IMG/VR virus record: IMGVR_UViG_3300042527_000477
Location: 1-51,543 of that record
Direction: 5' to 3' (one strand)
Origin: a virus
Length of the DNA stretch: 51,543 nucleotides
Each line of letters opens with the position of its first letter. Position 1 is the stretch's first letter. The notes under the pieces are model-generated. The model worked only from the letters and a program-made list of their open reading frames with translations. It did no database searches and had not been told where the DNA came from. Shown here in pieces: positions 37,838 through 48,300 of this stretch. Position numbers and translations under genes: made by a program.

Positions 37838-38772
37838 TAGGCTTTCAGCATGTAGATAGTATAGGGAATAAATTATCAATATCTTCATTAGAAGATAATA
37901 TGAAAAGTTTATTAGATTATAGTTTTTTAAAAATTGGTGGGTTTATTGATGTTAATATTCCCACAAGTGGATTGTATGGTGGAGATTTTGCAACTTTAAA
38001 ATTTGGTTATGATCCTGTATTACCTAGTGGATGCGTGTGGGAAACACCAAGAAAAGACTGGGTTTATGAAACTGGTATTTGTCATAGTGGAAGATGTCCA
38101 GTACAAGTATCAGGAATTTATCTGAATAATGTATTCTTACCAGCCCCAACCGGCACATCATCTGTTCCATATCGACTAAATTATAAAGATGGTCAAGTTA
38201 TTTTTCCAACCGCCAAGCCATCTACTAGCAATATTAAAATGGGTTATAGTTATAGATATATTCAAATATATAAATCTAATGAAAGTCCATGGTTTAAAGA
38301 AGTTCAGCAATATTCTTATAATCCAGCTTTGTTAAACAAAACAAATGGCCAAATCATTACGGCCAACCATAGAATTCAGCTGCCATGCATAATAGTTCAA
38401 ATGATAGCCAGAACAGTTCAAGAACCATATCAGTTAGGCACAACCGATAATATTATATCTCAAGATATATTATTACATGTATATACAGAGAACCCAGCAC
38501 AAAGAGATAGTATTATAAATATGCTAATATTACAAAAGGATAATGAATCCCGTTTGTATGATATTAATAAAGTGGTCAAAAATAATGTAAATGGTTTAAA
38601 TTATAATGGATCTCTTAATATTAATAGATTAAATTATGATCAAATTTTACTCAATCCAGAATATGGGACACAAATTTTTTATGTTGAGTCAGCTTCTATT
38701 ACCGAATTAAATTCAATATCATCATCTTTGTATAATGGTATTGTCAGATGGACAATAAAAATATATCCCTAG
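37834..38772 (+). CDS. tail-terminator-like or neck structural protein
   Basis: 312 residues. MIGFQHVDSIGNKLSISSLE, then a Cys-rich loop (CVWETPRKDWVYETGICHSG and RCP), PYRLNYKDGQVIFPTAKPST, LLHVYTENPAQRDSIINMLI and the end ITELNSISSSLYNGIVRWTI. The last part, with strand-helix-strand, resembles tail terminators or sheath-initiator-like proteins. No firm family; position before the tail tube gene supports a tail-end role. Confidence 0.55.
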   Translation: MIGFQHVDSIGNKLSISSLEDNMKSLLDYSFLKIGGFIDVNIPTSGLYGGDFATLKFGYDPVLPSGCVWETPRKDWVYETGICHSGRCPVQVSGIYLNNVFLPAPTGTSSVPYRLNYKDGQVIFPTAKPSTSNIKMGYSYRYIQIYKSNESPWFKEVQQYSYNPALLNKTNGQIITANHRIQLPCIIVQMIARTVQEPYQLGTTDNIISQDILLHVYTENPAQRDSIINMLILQKDNESRLYDINKVVKNNVNGLNYNGSLNINRLNYDQILLNPEYGTQIFYVESASITELNSISSSLYNGIVRWTIKIYP

Positions 38773-38779
38773 TTTTTTT

Positions 38780-38789
38780 TTGGTGTATA
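38780..38789 (+). promoter_or_regulatory. candidate late promoter motif (TTGGTGTATA)
   Basis: TTGGTGTATAATTTC follows a T run and precedes ATG 38839 by 49 bp. It would drive the tail tube gene. The -10-like TATAAT lies within it. Confidence 0.5.
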
Positions 38790-38838
38790 ATTTCAATGAG
38801 TTCTTATTAACAAATCACACATAAGGTCGGAGAATATC

Positions 38839-39855
38839 ATGGCACAAAATAAGAGAATTTTTTACGCTACACAAGGCTTTACTTTAGCTCCAGTAAACGA
38901 AGCTGGAACAGTCGCCTCTGCCCTTAAAGTCGGTGGCGTTCAAAGCTTAGGTATCAATACAAATTTCAATCTAGAAAGAATCTTCCAACTAGGTCAGCTT
39001 GAACTTTATGATACAGTCGAAAACAATCCCGAAGTAGAAATCACAATCAATAAAGTTCTAGATGGCACAAAGCCATTATTTTTAATCACAATGGGTGGAA
39101 CAGCAAGTGCCACCAGCGGTAGTATCGTTACATTACAGAATAATAGAGTAAATCTTGATCTTTATATTCACAAAGATACAAATCAGGGTACTGCTGCAAG
39201 TTCTGGTGTTGCTAAACTATCATGCACAGGTTTGTATGCTTCAAACTTCACATACACATTCCCAACAGATGGAAATGCCACAGAAGAAGTTACCCTCGTT
39301 GGTAATCACAAAGCTTGGTCATTACCAAATACTGGAGCAACAGTTTTCGGTAGTGATGTTACTGCCAAGTCCATAGCTCGTAGATGGAAGTTTGACACAG
39401 CTAGTTGCAGATTCCCAACAGGCAGTGGCGGTATCTATCCATCAGATTCTCCACTAACAAATGTTACTGTTAGTTTCGATCTTGGTCGTGAAGCTATCTA
39501 TACACTTGGTTCATATACTCCATATTTACGTTATGTTAATTTCCCAATTGAAATTACAACAGAAATTACAACACTTGGTACAGACGGTGACTTTATCGAT
39601 CTTAACGAAAGTGTTTATAGTTGCACAGGTACCAGACAGTCCGCCGTATCCGATAAAGAAATCAAATTCGTTATCTGTGGTAGTGGTGGAAATGGTAGTC
39701 TAACTCTTGATCTTGGAAACAAGAATAAGCTACAGTCTGTTAACTATACTGGTGGTGATACTGGTGGTGGTAACGTTGAAGTTAGTTATAGCTTCACAAC
39801 AAATAACACCTTCATTATGACAGCTAGTGGTCACTATACTGGTGTTGTCGCCTGA
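38839..39855 (+). CDS. major tail tube protein
   Basis: 338 residues. MAQNKRIFYATQGFTLAPVN, then GVQSLGINTNFNLERIFQLG and QLELYDTVENNPEVEITINK are the beta-sandwich pattern of tail-tube subunits. LDGTKPLFLITMGG and later VTVSFDLGREAIYTLGS follow. Codon use is that of a highly expressed gene, like the capsid. The tube is a hexameric ring stack guiding DNA. Preceded by GGAGAA and the late-promoter-like motif. Confidence 0.82.
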   Translation: MAQNKRIFYATQGFTLAPVNEAGTVASALKVGGVQSLGINTNFNLERIFQLGQLELYDTVENNPEVEITINKVLDGTKPLFLITMGGTASATSGSIVTLQNNRVNLDLYIHKDTNQGTAASSGVAKLSCTGLYASNFTYTFPTDGNATEEVTLVGNHKAWSLPNTGATVFGSDVTAKSIARRWKFDTASCRFPTGSGGIYPSDSPLTNVTVSFDLGREAIYTLGSYTPYLRYVNFPIEITTEITTLGTDGDFIDLNESVYSCTGTRQSAVSDKEIKFVICGSGGNGSLTLDLGNKNKLQSVNYTGGDTGGGNVEVSYSFTTNNTFIMTASGHYTGVVA

Positions 39856-39921
39856 ATTGACGGCGGGCCAACTCCATAAGGTTTTTGAAGAATAAAGAGG
39901 CTAGGACTTTAGGACATTAGA

Positions 39922-40074
39922 ATGGAAGATTTATATAGTATTATAGGAAAATTATATGTAGATATATTTCAAGCTCAGAAATATATATCTATGCTACAAG
40001 ACGAAAATAAAGAAAAAGACAAAACCATAGCAGAACTAAGGATCGAGCTAAAAAAACTAGATGACAGACAATGA
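39922..40074 (+). CDS. 50-residue helical protein
   Basis: MEDLYSIIGKLYVDIFQAQK, then YISMLQDENKEKDKTIAELR and IELKKLDDRQ, a clear coiled coil over residues 18-48. Starts 66 bp after the tube gene and overlaps the next gene by 14 bp. A tail chaperone or assembly subunit is plausible, no more. Confidence 0.65.
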   Translation: MEDLYSIIGKLYVDIFQAQKYISMLQDENKEKDKTIAELRIELKKLDDRQ

Positions 40075-41104
40075 TTCAGAAGTTTTATTATATAGGATAT
40101 TATCTGGAAAAACTATTTTTCACTATAATAATGAAAGATATGTTTTGTATGCCCCGTCTTTAGAAATTAAATACGAAGCATCTTTAATTTTTGATAATAT
40201 CATTAATGAAGAAAAATACCATGATTGGATAAGAGAAGAGTATGCTACTAATATTATGATGAGTCTTGGATTATGGAATATGCATACTGACAGAGCATTA
40301 AAAGACTTGAATAAACAATTAGATAATTTAAAAGTGGATCTTTTTAGTAATTTTATGGTACCAAGTAAAACTAAACAAATTAGACAAAAAATTAAGAATA
40401 CCAAAGAAAGTATAGGCAAGATCAATTTCACTAAACAAAATTTCTTATCCAATACTTTAGAAGGATATGCAGGATCAATTAAAAACGAATATATAATTTG
40501 TAATACTTTATATAAAAACGATAAACTAGTTTTTGGATACGATAATGATTATAAATCTTACACATTATTTAATAGTCTTGTACAGCATATAGATTCTCTT
40601 ATTATTACTACAGAATTATTTAAAAAGTTAGCACGATCAGATATTTGGAGAGCATACTGGAACTCTTGTAAACATAATGATTTGTTTGACTCGGCTGTTA
40701 TTCAATTAACAGACGAACAAAGAGCAATAATTAATATTAGTAAAATGTATGATAATATCTATGAGCATCCAGAATGTCCAGAAGATAATATTATTGATGA
40801 TGATGACGCTCTTGACGGATGGATGATTCTGCAAAAACGAAAGAACGACAAACATAAAAAACAAGCAGCTTTTAATGAATCTAATCAAAACTTGAAGAAT
40901 GCAGGAGAAGTATTTTTGTTTGCTGAGAATGAAAATGATGTTGAATCAATTACAGAAATGAATGATTACGAATCAAAAATAGCACTAAAGCAAAAAATGT
41001 CATACATCAATGCAAAAGGTGGAGAAATTGAGGATGGAGAATTGCCGGATGTACAAATGGATATTCAAAAAGCAATATCTGAATTAAAGAAAAATAAGAG
41101 GTAA
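40061..41104 (+). CDS. probable tail assembly protein (chaperone candidate)
   Basis: 347 residues between the tail tube and tape measure genes, where tail assembly chaperones lie. YHDWIREEYATNIMMSLGLW and helical stretches with SSLIITTELFKKL-like segments, then an acidic DDDDALDGWMILQKRKNDKH and a charged tail. Similar DDDALDGWMIxQKRK-style ends occur in large phages. No frameshift site was found. Assigned by position and helical content. Confidence 0.55.
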   Translation: MTDNDSEVLLYRILSGKTIFHYNNERYVLYAPSLEIKYEASLIFDNIINEEKYHDWIREEYATNIMMSLGLWNMHTDRALKDLNKQLDNLKVDLFSNFMVPSKTKQIRQKIKNTKESIGKINFTKQNFLSNTLEGYAGSIKNEYIICNTLYKNDKLVFGYDNDYKSYTLFNSLVQHIDSLIITTELFKKLARSDIWRAYWNSCKHNDLFDSAVIQLTDEQRAIINISKMYDNIYEHPECPEDNIIDDDDALDGWMILQKRKNDKHKKQAAFNESNQNLKNAGEVFLFAENENDVESITEMNDYESKIALKQKMSYINAKGGEIEDGELPDVQMDIQKAISELKKNKR

Positions 41105-41108
41105 TATT

Positions 41109-41402
41109 ATGAATCAACGACAGAATAAATTGATCAAGGACATTGAAAAAAAATGTACTACTATTATGATAGGATCAATTGCTAGATTTGAAAGAGTATT
41201 TGGTCATTTATGGGATAATGAAGACGAGCAAGGTGACAAAAATTATGAAGATTGGCAAACTGCTCGTCACGAAATATTAAATTTTGGAAATAATCAAATT
41301 AGGGACGCTGTAGAAAATTTATATAAGTTTTTTATAGACGAAAAAAGAAACACATATGAATACGAAATTCGTTTTGACAATAAAAAAGGAGATAAAGAAT
41401 GA
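41109..41402 (+). CDS. 97-residue tail assembly candidate
   Basis: MNQRQNKLIKDIEKKCTTIM, then SIARFERVFGHLWDNEDEQG, a helical acidic-basic protein ending in NKKGDKE. Overlaps the next gene by 4 bp (ATGA). Part of the three-gene block between tube and tape measure; function unproven. Confidence 0.55.
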   Translation: MNQRQNKLIKDIEKKCTTIMIGSIARFERVFGHLWDNEDEQGDKNYEDWQTARHEILNFGNNQIRDAVENLYKFFIDEKRNTYEYEIRFDNKKGDKE

Positions 41403-42310
41403 AGACTAAGACTTTTAAGATTACTGTAGATGGCACAGAAAAAGAGTTTCTAGTAAAGAGTCCAACTCTTGAGAATCAAAGAGAAGCTCAGAAGGTTTAT
41501 AATCAGGCTTTCACGGACGCTATTAAGAGCAAGAGCGTTGTTAGGGCAAAGCTTGATGAGCTACTAGAAGAACAAGGACTATGGAACAGTGAAAAGCAAG
41601 CCAAGTTCACACTACTGCAAAAGGAACTTCTTGATGGCGAAAAGAAATTGGCTAAGGGTGGATTCAGTTTAAATGAAGCTAAGGATTTAGCCATTAAAAT
41701 GAAAAAGATCAGAGATGATATTAGAGATCTTATTAGTGTAAGAACAAGTTTAGACAATCATAGTGCAGAAGGTCAGGCTGATAATGCTAGATTTAACTAT
41801 CTAGTTAGTGTTTGTGTGGTGTATAATGATACTAAGCAGCCATATTTCAACAACTTGGAAGATTATCTAAACAAATCGACCGATCCTGTTGCAATATCGG
41901 GTGCTCAAAATTTGGCTAACATGCTTTATGGTCTGGATAATGATTATGAAACTAATCTTCCAGAAAATAAGTTTTTAAAGAAATATAAGTTTATTGATAG
42001 CAAGCTCAGACTAGTCGATAAGAAAGGAAGACTAATTGATAGTGAAGGACGCCTTATCGACGAGAGCGGCAGATTTGTTGACGAAAATGGTAACTTTATA
42101 GACAAGTTTGGCAACAGGGTAGATGCTGATGGCGAATACATTGTTGAACAACAGCCGTTCCTTGATGATGATGGAAATCCAGTAGTAGTTGAGGAAACAA
42201 AAACAGATGACTCTAAGACAACCACAACAGAGCCAGCAGTTGCAGAAGCATCAGTGCCAGATGCTAGTACAGCCGCACCAGTTCAACAAGAACCTCCAGC
42301 AGCTTCTTGA
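41399..42310 (+). CDS. tail assembly protein with heptapeptide repeats
   Basis: 303 residues. N-terminal MKTKTFKITVDGTEKEFLVK and helical region through residue 190. Residues about 200-246 have six tandem copies of a 7-residue unit R-[LF]-[IV]-D-x-x-G (RLVDKKG, RLIDSEG, RLIDESG, RFVDENG, NFIDKFG, NRVDADG). The C-terminus is Thr/Ala/Pro-rich and disordered. The repeat probably forms a stacked beta structure. It is followed by a terminator. The tail chaperone candidate is by position. Confidence 0.65.
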   Translation: MKTKTFKITVDGTEKEFLVKSPTLENQREAQKVYNQAFTDAIKSKSVVRAKLDELLEEQGLWNSEKQAKFTLLQKELLDGEKKLAKGGFSLNEAKDLAIKMKKIRDDIRDLISVRTSLDNHSAEGQADNARFNYLVSVCVVYNDTKQPYFNNLEDYLNKSTDPVAISGAQNLANMLYGLDNDYETNLPENKFLKKYKFIDSKLRLVDKKGRLIDSEGRLIDESGRFVDENGNFIDKFGNRVDADGEYIVEQQPFLDDDGNPVVVEETKTDDSKTTTTEPAVAEASVPDASTAAPVQQEPPAAS

Positions 42311-42338
42311 TAGTGTTTTATCAGTCTCCTTTTTGAGT

Positions 42339-42379
42339 AAAAACAACCCTTCTTCCGTAACTGGCAGAGGGGTGTTTTT
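42339..42379 (+). terminator. terminator before the tape measure gene
   Basis: AAAAACAACCCT pairs with AGGGGTGTTTTT at 11 of 12 positions over a 17-nt loop and ends in T. It lies 28 bp after the stop at 42310. Some read-through must feed the tape measure gene, or a promoter lies just upstream of it. Confidence 0.7.
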
Positions 42380-42397
42380 ATATACTGAGGTATTATA

Positions 42398-45300
42398 ATG
42401 GCTTCCGCATTCAATCTAACTGCACAACTAAATTTGCGTGGCCCTAGTAATGTTAGACAAATAGTGTCTGATATTAGACGAGAATTAGGAACAATTACTG
42501 GAGATATTAATCTTAGAGTAAATACTCAAGCTACCAGAAATATTACCCAATTAAATTCTGCTATCAGAACTCTGAACGATGCTTTGGTCACCACAAGAGG
42601 CAATGCTACGCAGGCTGCTAATGCCATATCGGCTTTTGCTAATGCTGCTAATTCAATTAATAGAGCAACAGCATCAACTTCTAGAAATATTACAAATGTC
42701 ACTTCTGCAACTCAAAGATTAACAGCAGAGCAGGGCAAGGCAGCAAAGAATATATCTAGATCTTCTTCAGAAATGGAAGAATTCGGTAGACAGGCTGCTT
42801 TAGCAGTTAGAAGATTTGCTGCCTATTCGACTGCTGCTGGTGCGGTATTATCTTTAACAAGCGCATTAAAGAGTGGTTTATCAGCATTTATTGATTATGA
42901 AAAAGAATTTGTAAAATTACAACAGGTTACAGATAAAACAGCAGCTCAACTATCTGGACTAGACAGAGAGATTTCAAGATTATCAGTTGGACTTGGAGTT
43001 TCATCAGATGAGTTAATTAAGGTATCATCAACATTGGCACAGGCCGGTTTGAGCGCCAGAGATACACAAAAAGCTTTGCAGGCCCTAGCATTAACTGACT
43101 TGGCTCCATCTTTCGATAATTTAAATGATACGGTAGAAGGAAGTATTGCTTTAATGAGACAGTTTAGTATTGGTGCTGGACAACTTGAACAAGCGTTAGG
43201 CTCGGTTAATGCTGTTGCTGCCGCTTTCGCAGTAGAATCTAGCGACTTAATTTCTGCTATACAGCGTACTGGTGGTGTGTTCGCTAGCGCTAGCAAAGGA
43301 GTTAGCGATGGCACAAAAGCATTAAATGAATTCTTGGCTGTATTTACAAGTGTTAGACAAACTACTCGTGAAAGCGCCGAAACTATTGCTACTGGATTAA
43401 GAACAATATTTACCAGAATACAAAGAGAAGATACTATAGAGGCTCTTAGAGAGTATGGAGTTAATTTAGTCGATGTAGAAGGCAAGTTCGTTGGAGCTTA
43501 TAAGGCAGTACAATTATTAAGCGAAGGCTTGGGAAAAATTGATCCAAGAGATTTAAAGTTTAGTCAAATTGTCGAAGAGCTTGGTGGATTCCGACAAATT
43601 GGAAAAGTAATTCCGCTTATTCAGCAATTTAGCGTTGCACAAGAAGCTCTTGGAATAGCTCAAAGAGGATCAGGATCATTAGCCAAAGATGCTGTAACGG
43701 CACAATTAAGTTTAGCTAATCAGATTAAAAAGGTTAGAGAAGAATTCTTAGCATTAATGAGAAGTATAGGTTCTGGCGACACATTCCAAACTTTAGCCAA
43801 GGGCGCATTAGGATTTGCTAGCGCATTAATAAAAATTGCAGATAGCGTAAAAGGCATATTACCAATTTTAGCAATTATAGGAGCCGGAACAGCGGCTCGC
43901 GCTCTTAGTAGATTTGGTACTGGATTTGTTAGCGGATTAAGACGCACAGGAGACGAGGGAGGTGGCGGAGGTAATGCGCCAAGACCTTCTCCTATTTTTG
44001 GTGGCGGTGGCGGATCAAATATGCCAGCAAATTTACCAAGAGATTTATCATTATTAGACGATATATTAAGGACTAATACAAGAGCAATAGATAATCTTAG
44101 AACAAGCTTAACAGGAGTATCGTCTGCTCTTGGTTCAATGGATCAATTTTCTTTAGCAATACAGGCTAATACAGCATCATTAACATCGAATACAGCAAGC
44201 ATAGACGCCCTAACATCTGCACAAGGTAGTATGCTAGTAGCTGTTATGGAACTGACAGACGCAATTAGAAACTCTGGATCTGCACCATCAGCAGGATTAA
44301 ATAGTGGGGGGGTCGTTAGAAAATTTGCAAGAGGTGGTGTGGTTCCTGGTAGTGGAAATAGCGATACCGTACCAGCAATGCTTACGCCAGGAGAATTTGT
44401 AATCCGTAAAAAAGCTGTTGAAACTATTGGTGCTGATAATCTTCATAGTATGAATAAGTATGGGGACGGTGGAAGTATCAAATCAGGAAGATCCAATAGA
44501 AGAAAAAAGTTTGCTGGTGGTGGTCCAGCCATAGCAGAAATACAGTCTATAGAGGAAATTGTTGACGGAGATACTTTTGATGCTCAAGTTGTTCCAAAAT
44601 CAGAGCCTTATAGGGCAAGATTTAGACTATTGAATTATGATGCATATGAGACTGGAAATAGATATAGTAAGATTACTCCAGATAAATGGAATACAATAAG
44701 CAAATATCCATCTAATGCTGGAATAAAAGATCAGGTTAAACAAGCTAGAGATGGAAGCTTTAAAATACCTCCTAGTACTATTGTTGGAAGAGGAGGATTA
44801 ACAGCTGCATCTGCTGGTAGTAAAGCAACAGATGATTTGGTTGCATTTATTGATAAAACAAATAAAAATGATCTATTAAATAAAGTTAATAATAAAAAAG
44901 ATGTTGGTTTTGGCAGAATAGGTATAGACCTAAGCAAGGTATTCTCATCATCATATATTACAGGTAGGTACGCTGATGATGATACTGATGAATATGCATT
45001 AGGTGGTAAAATTCAAAAATTCATGGCGGGAGGAAAAGCAAAACCTAAAACATCTAAGACATTAGATATGCCTGATCCTCCAGCTGGTACTAGTGATGAA
45101 CTTAAGTCTGTAATAGATGAAAGTAAAAGTCGCGGTTCGTCATATGCTTTAACAGTTTGGAGAGATGCAATAAAAGAAAGACTTACTAGTGCATATAAAG
45201 GGGTTCTTTTTCCTGGACTAAAGCCTACTGAAGATAAAATCACACCAGATACTATAATTAGTATGTATAGTGAAAATGCTGGAAACTATATTAAAACTTC

Positions 45301-48300
45301 TATTAAATCATTAGAAGCTGATTTAGATTATATCGAGAAAGCAACAGGACAAAAAGAAGGCTTAGTAGCAACTAAAAAATATTCAATCTCTGATATGCTA
45401 GATTCTATTAGAGCATATCAAGCCTTCGGATTAGATTCGACAATAAATGAATATGCTGCTAAAAAGAAATTAAATACTAAGCTAGGCTCCATAATATCAG
45501 ATGAAGATAAGAAAAAGTATGCTGGTCTTGTTGATAAACCATTATCATTTTTTGCTGGTTCACTAGATAGCAGTATGCAATTTAAAATGCCAGAAAAATT
45601 GTATGCTGGATTAGGCGTTAGTAAACAAAAATTATTATTAGAATCTGCAGGAATATCTATCAATGATGAAAAAGATATTCAAAAATTGAAGGGTAAAACA
45701 GTCAATATGCCATCATTCTTGTCTAGTTCTGATACAGAAGGTGTTGCTTCAACATTTTCACGAACAGGCATGATGACCATACTAACTAACAAGAAACGCA
45801 AAGGATTAGATGTTAATTTAGCCAAACAATCAACAGTTAATAGAGATCCAAAATCACAGAGAGAAGCTGGCAATAGATTAGTTTTTGATGATGAGTCTGG
45901 CAAATTTGGTGAACAATTTGCAGATGATATGGATTTTGAGAGTGAATTTATATTTCCACGTAATTCGAAATTTAAAGTTTTGAATGTTAAAAGTTCAATT
46001 TGGAATAAAAATAAAGATCCTGACAAACCATGGACTATTGATTGGGATGTTCAACAATTAGCCAAGGGTGGAGAAGTTTTTGGTACTGGAGAAACTAAAT
46101 TCCCGAAGCGAATAACAAATGCCTATGCTAAAGAACTACAGAAAAAAATAGATCAAGAAAGAGTAAATAATGCTTTTGATCCTTATCCGACTAACGAAAG
46201 AATAACAGTAGATCCTGCAGAAGTAGAACAAAAATTTCAGAGCGAACCATTTGATCGACAAAGATTTTTAAGTTTATTCAAGACTAAAATTAGTCGTGAT
46301 GAATTGGTAGGTAATCTGTCCGACTTTGCTAAATTTATAGGATTACCATCAGAGGATTTAACTGCGGTTTTACCACAAACTATAGATTTTGGTGGACAGC
46401 TGCAAACCATGGGATATCGTGGAAGATTTAGTAGAGATCCATTAGGTAGTCAAGGATATGACGACAAAGGATTAGAAGCTTTTGGGTTTACAACAGCAGA
46501 CGAACAAGATTTATTTGGATATCAAAAGTTATTAACAGAAAAAGAAAAAGAAATTAAAAAAATCTTAAAGACGCCAGTAACAACATATGAGGATGGATCA
46601 TTCAGTTATGATAGTGTTGCTTTTAATAAGGCTATGGATGAAAAGTTAGCTCTTGGTAAAAAAGTATCACAAATTATGGACAAAAGAGCAATTGCTCGTA
46701 AAGCTTTGTCGGATCAAAAGAAGGGTCTCTTAGAATCAACAGGACGCGGGTTTGTTTCAATATCTAGTAACACATTTGAGCGTAATCAGCCAAAAAATGT
46801 TTTATATCATGAATTAACACACCAATTATTAAATTCTTTAAGAACCAAATCAGAAGATAGTTTTACCAAATATAAAGAAAGAGTATCTCAATTATTTAGT
46901 GGAGATAATGATGATTTAGCAGACGCTTTTGATGCGCTGGGTGGCAGCTATAATAGTGCGGATGTTGTTTATGGTCGATCTTATAAAAATGGATTGCTTG
47001 ATTATGTTTTACAAGATTTAAGACGAGGAACAATTAGTTCAGGAGGAAGAAGTCCAAATCCTGAATTATCTAAAGAAGCATACTCTATGTGGGTAGAGTC
47101 TGACAAAAAGAAAAATGCTCGCGAATATCGTCCAATCAATCCAAAAATTAATGATATCTTATTAAGAGGAGGACAAAAACAAGAAACATTAGATCAAGTA
47201 GAAGACTATGGTAAGGAAGAATTTTTAACTACTCTTATTCAGAATGCCCCTAAATTAGATTCTAATATGCAGGGAATATTAGACTCTACATTAAATGAAT
47301 TGCTAGGTAATGCTGGAATTCAAAGACAGCAGTATGCTGAGGGCGGCAAGGTTACCAGAAATTTAGGATATATTGATTTTGATGTAATTAATGACCCAGC
47401 AAATGCTGAAGTTATTGAACAGGCTATGAAAAAAGCTGGTGTTGATGGACCCAGAAAATATACTGAATATTTAATGAATCTAGCTACTAAAGCCAGAAAA
47501 GATACTAGTATTAAAAAATTAACAGCATTATATGGTGTTGCTGGCGCTGGAAAAAGCAGTATCGCAATGGGGCGTGGAGCGAATGATGCTGGCAGATTAA
47601 GAGAAACCAATCGCTTTCCAATATTAACTCCTGAAGATATATCAAAAGCTTCTGAAGTTATGCTATTAACCAGTACCGTTTCTCAAGATAAATTAGAAGG
47701 AATGTTTAAAGAAGCTGATAAAATTTATGGATTATCAACCACAACACAAGAAGAAAAAGACAGAGTTCGTAAACAAAGAACAATGAGAGATATTAGTGGA
47801 ATAGGACTATTTGGCAGAGAGGCTGGGAGCACAACAGGCGCACAAACAGACACCGCAAAAGAAGAAGCCCTTTTAATGGATAGATTTGGCGATAAAACAA
47901 TGATTTTGGGACGCGGAGATTCTAATAGACTACGCAGAAAAAGAGGAAATGAATTAGTAGAAATCACAAAGAAAAAACTAGCCTTTACATGGGGAGGTTT
48001 CTCTCCAACAACAGCGGGTCATGAATCTATTATGGAAGCAGCAAAAGCTGCTGGCATACCTTATGAAGATTTTATAGCTTTAGTAGGAGCAAATGAAGCC
48101 GTAGATGCTCAAAGCTATAGAACAGCAATATTTGATCAAGACTTTAGACTAGCATTAGCAAAAGCAGGATTTGGATCAAAGGGCGCTTCTGTATTACCAA
48201 AAGCATTTGGAGATATGAGTGTCCCGTTAGCTTTTGATATGGGAGAGAGAGGTGGTCGTAGACAAATTACATTAGCTGGTGCAGGAAGCATGGCTTTTGT

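Noticed and set aside
41395-41410. Programmed frameshift between chaperone-region genes
   Set aside because: The genes join by a plain ATGA overlap and I found no slippery heptamer followed by a hairpin.
41815-41832. Late-promoter-like GGTGTATAAT inside gene 41399-42310
   Set aside because: It is within coding sequence and without a gene start nearby. It shows that the motif occurs by chance, which lowers confidence in the late promoter calls.
8700-42310. T4-type late promoter TATAAATA
   Set aside because: No consistent TATAAATA sites at gene starts were seen.
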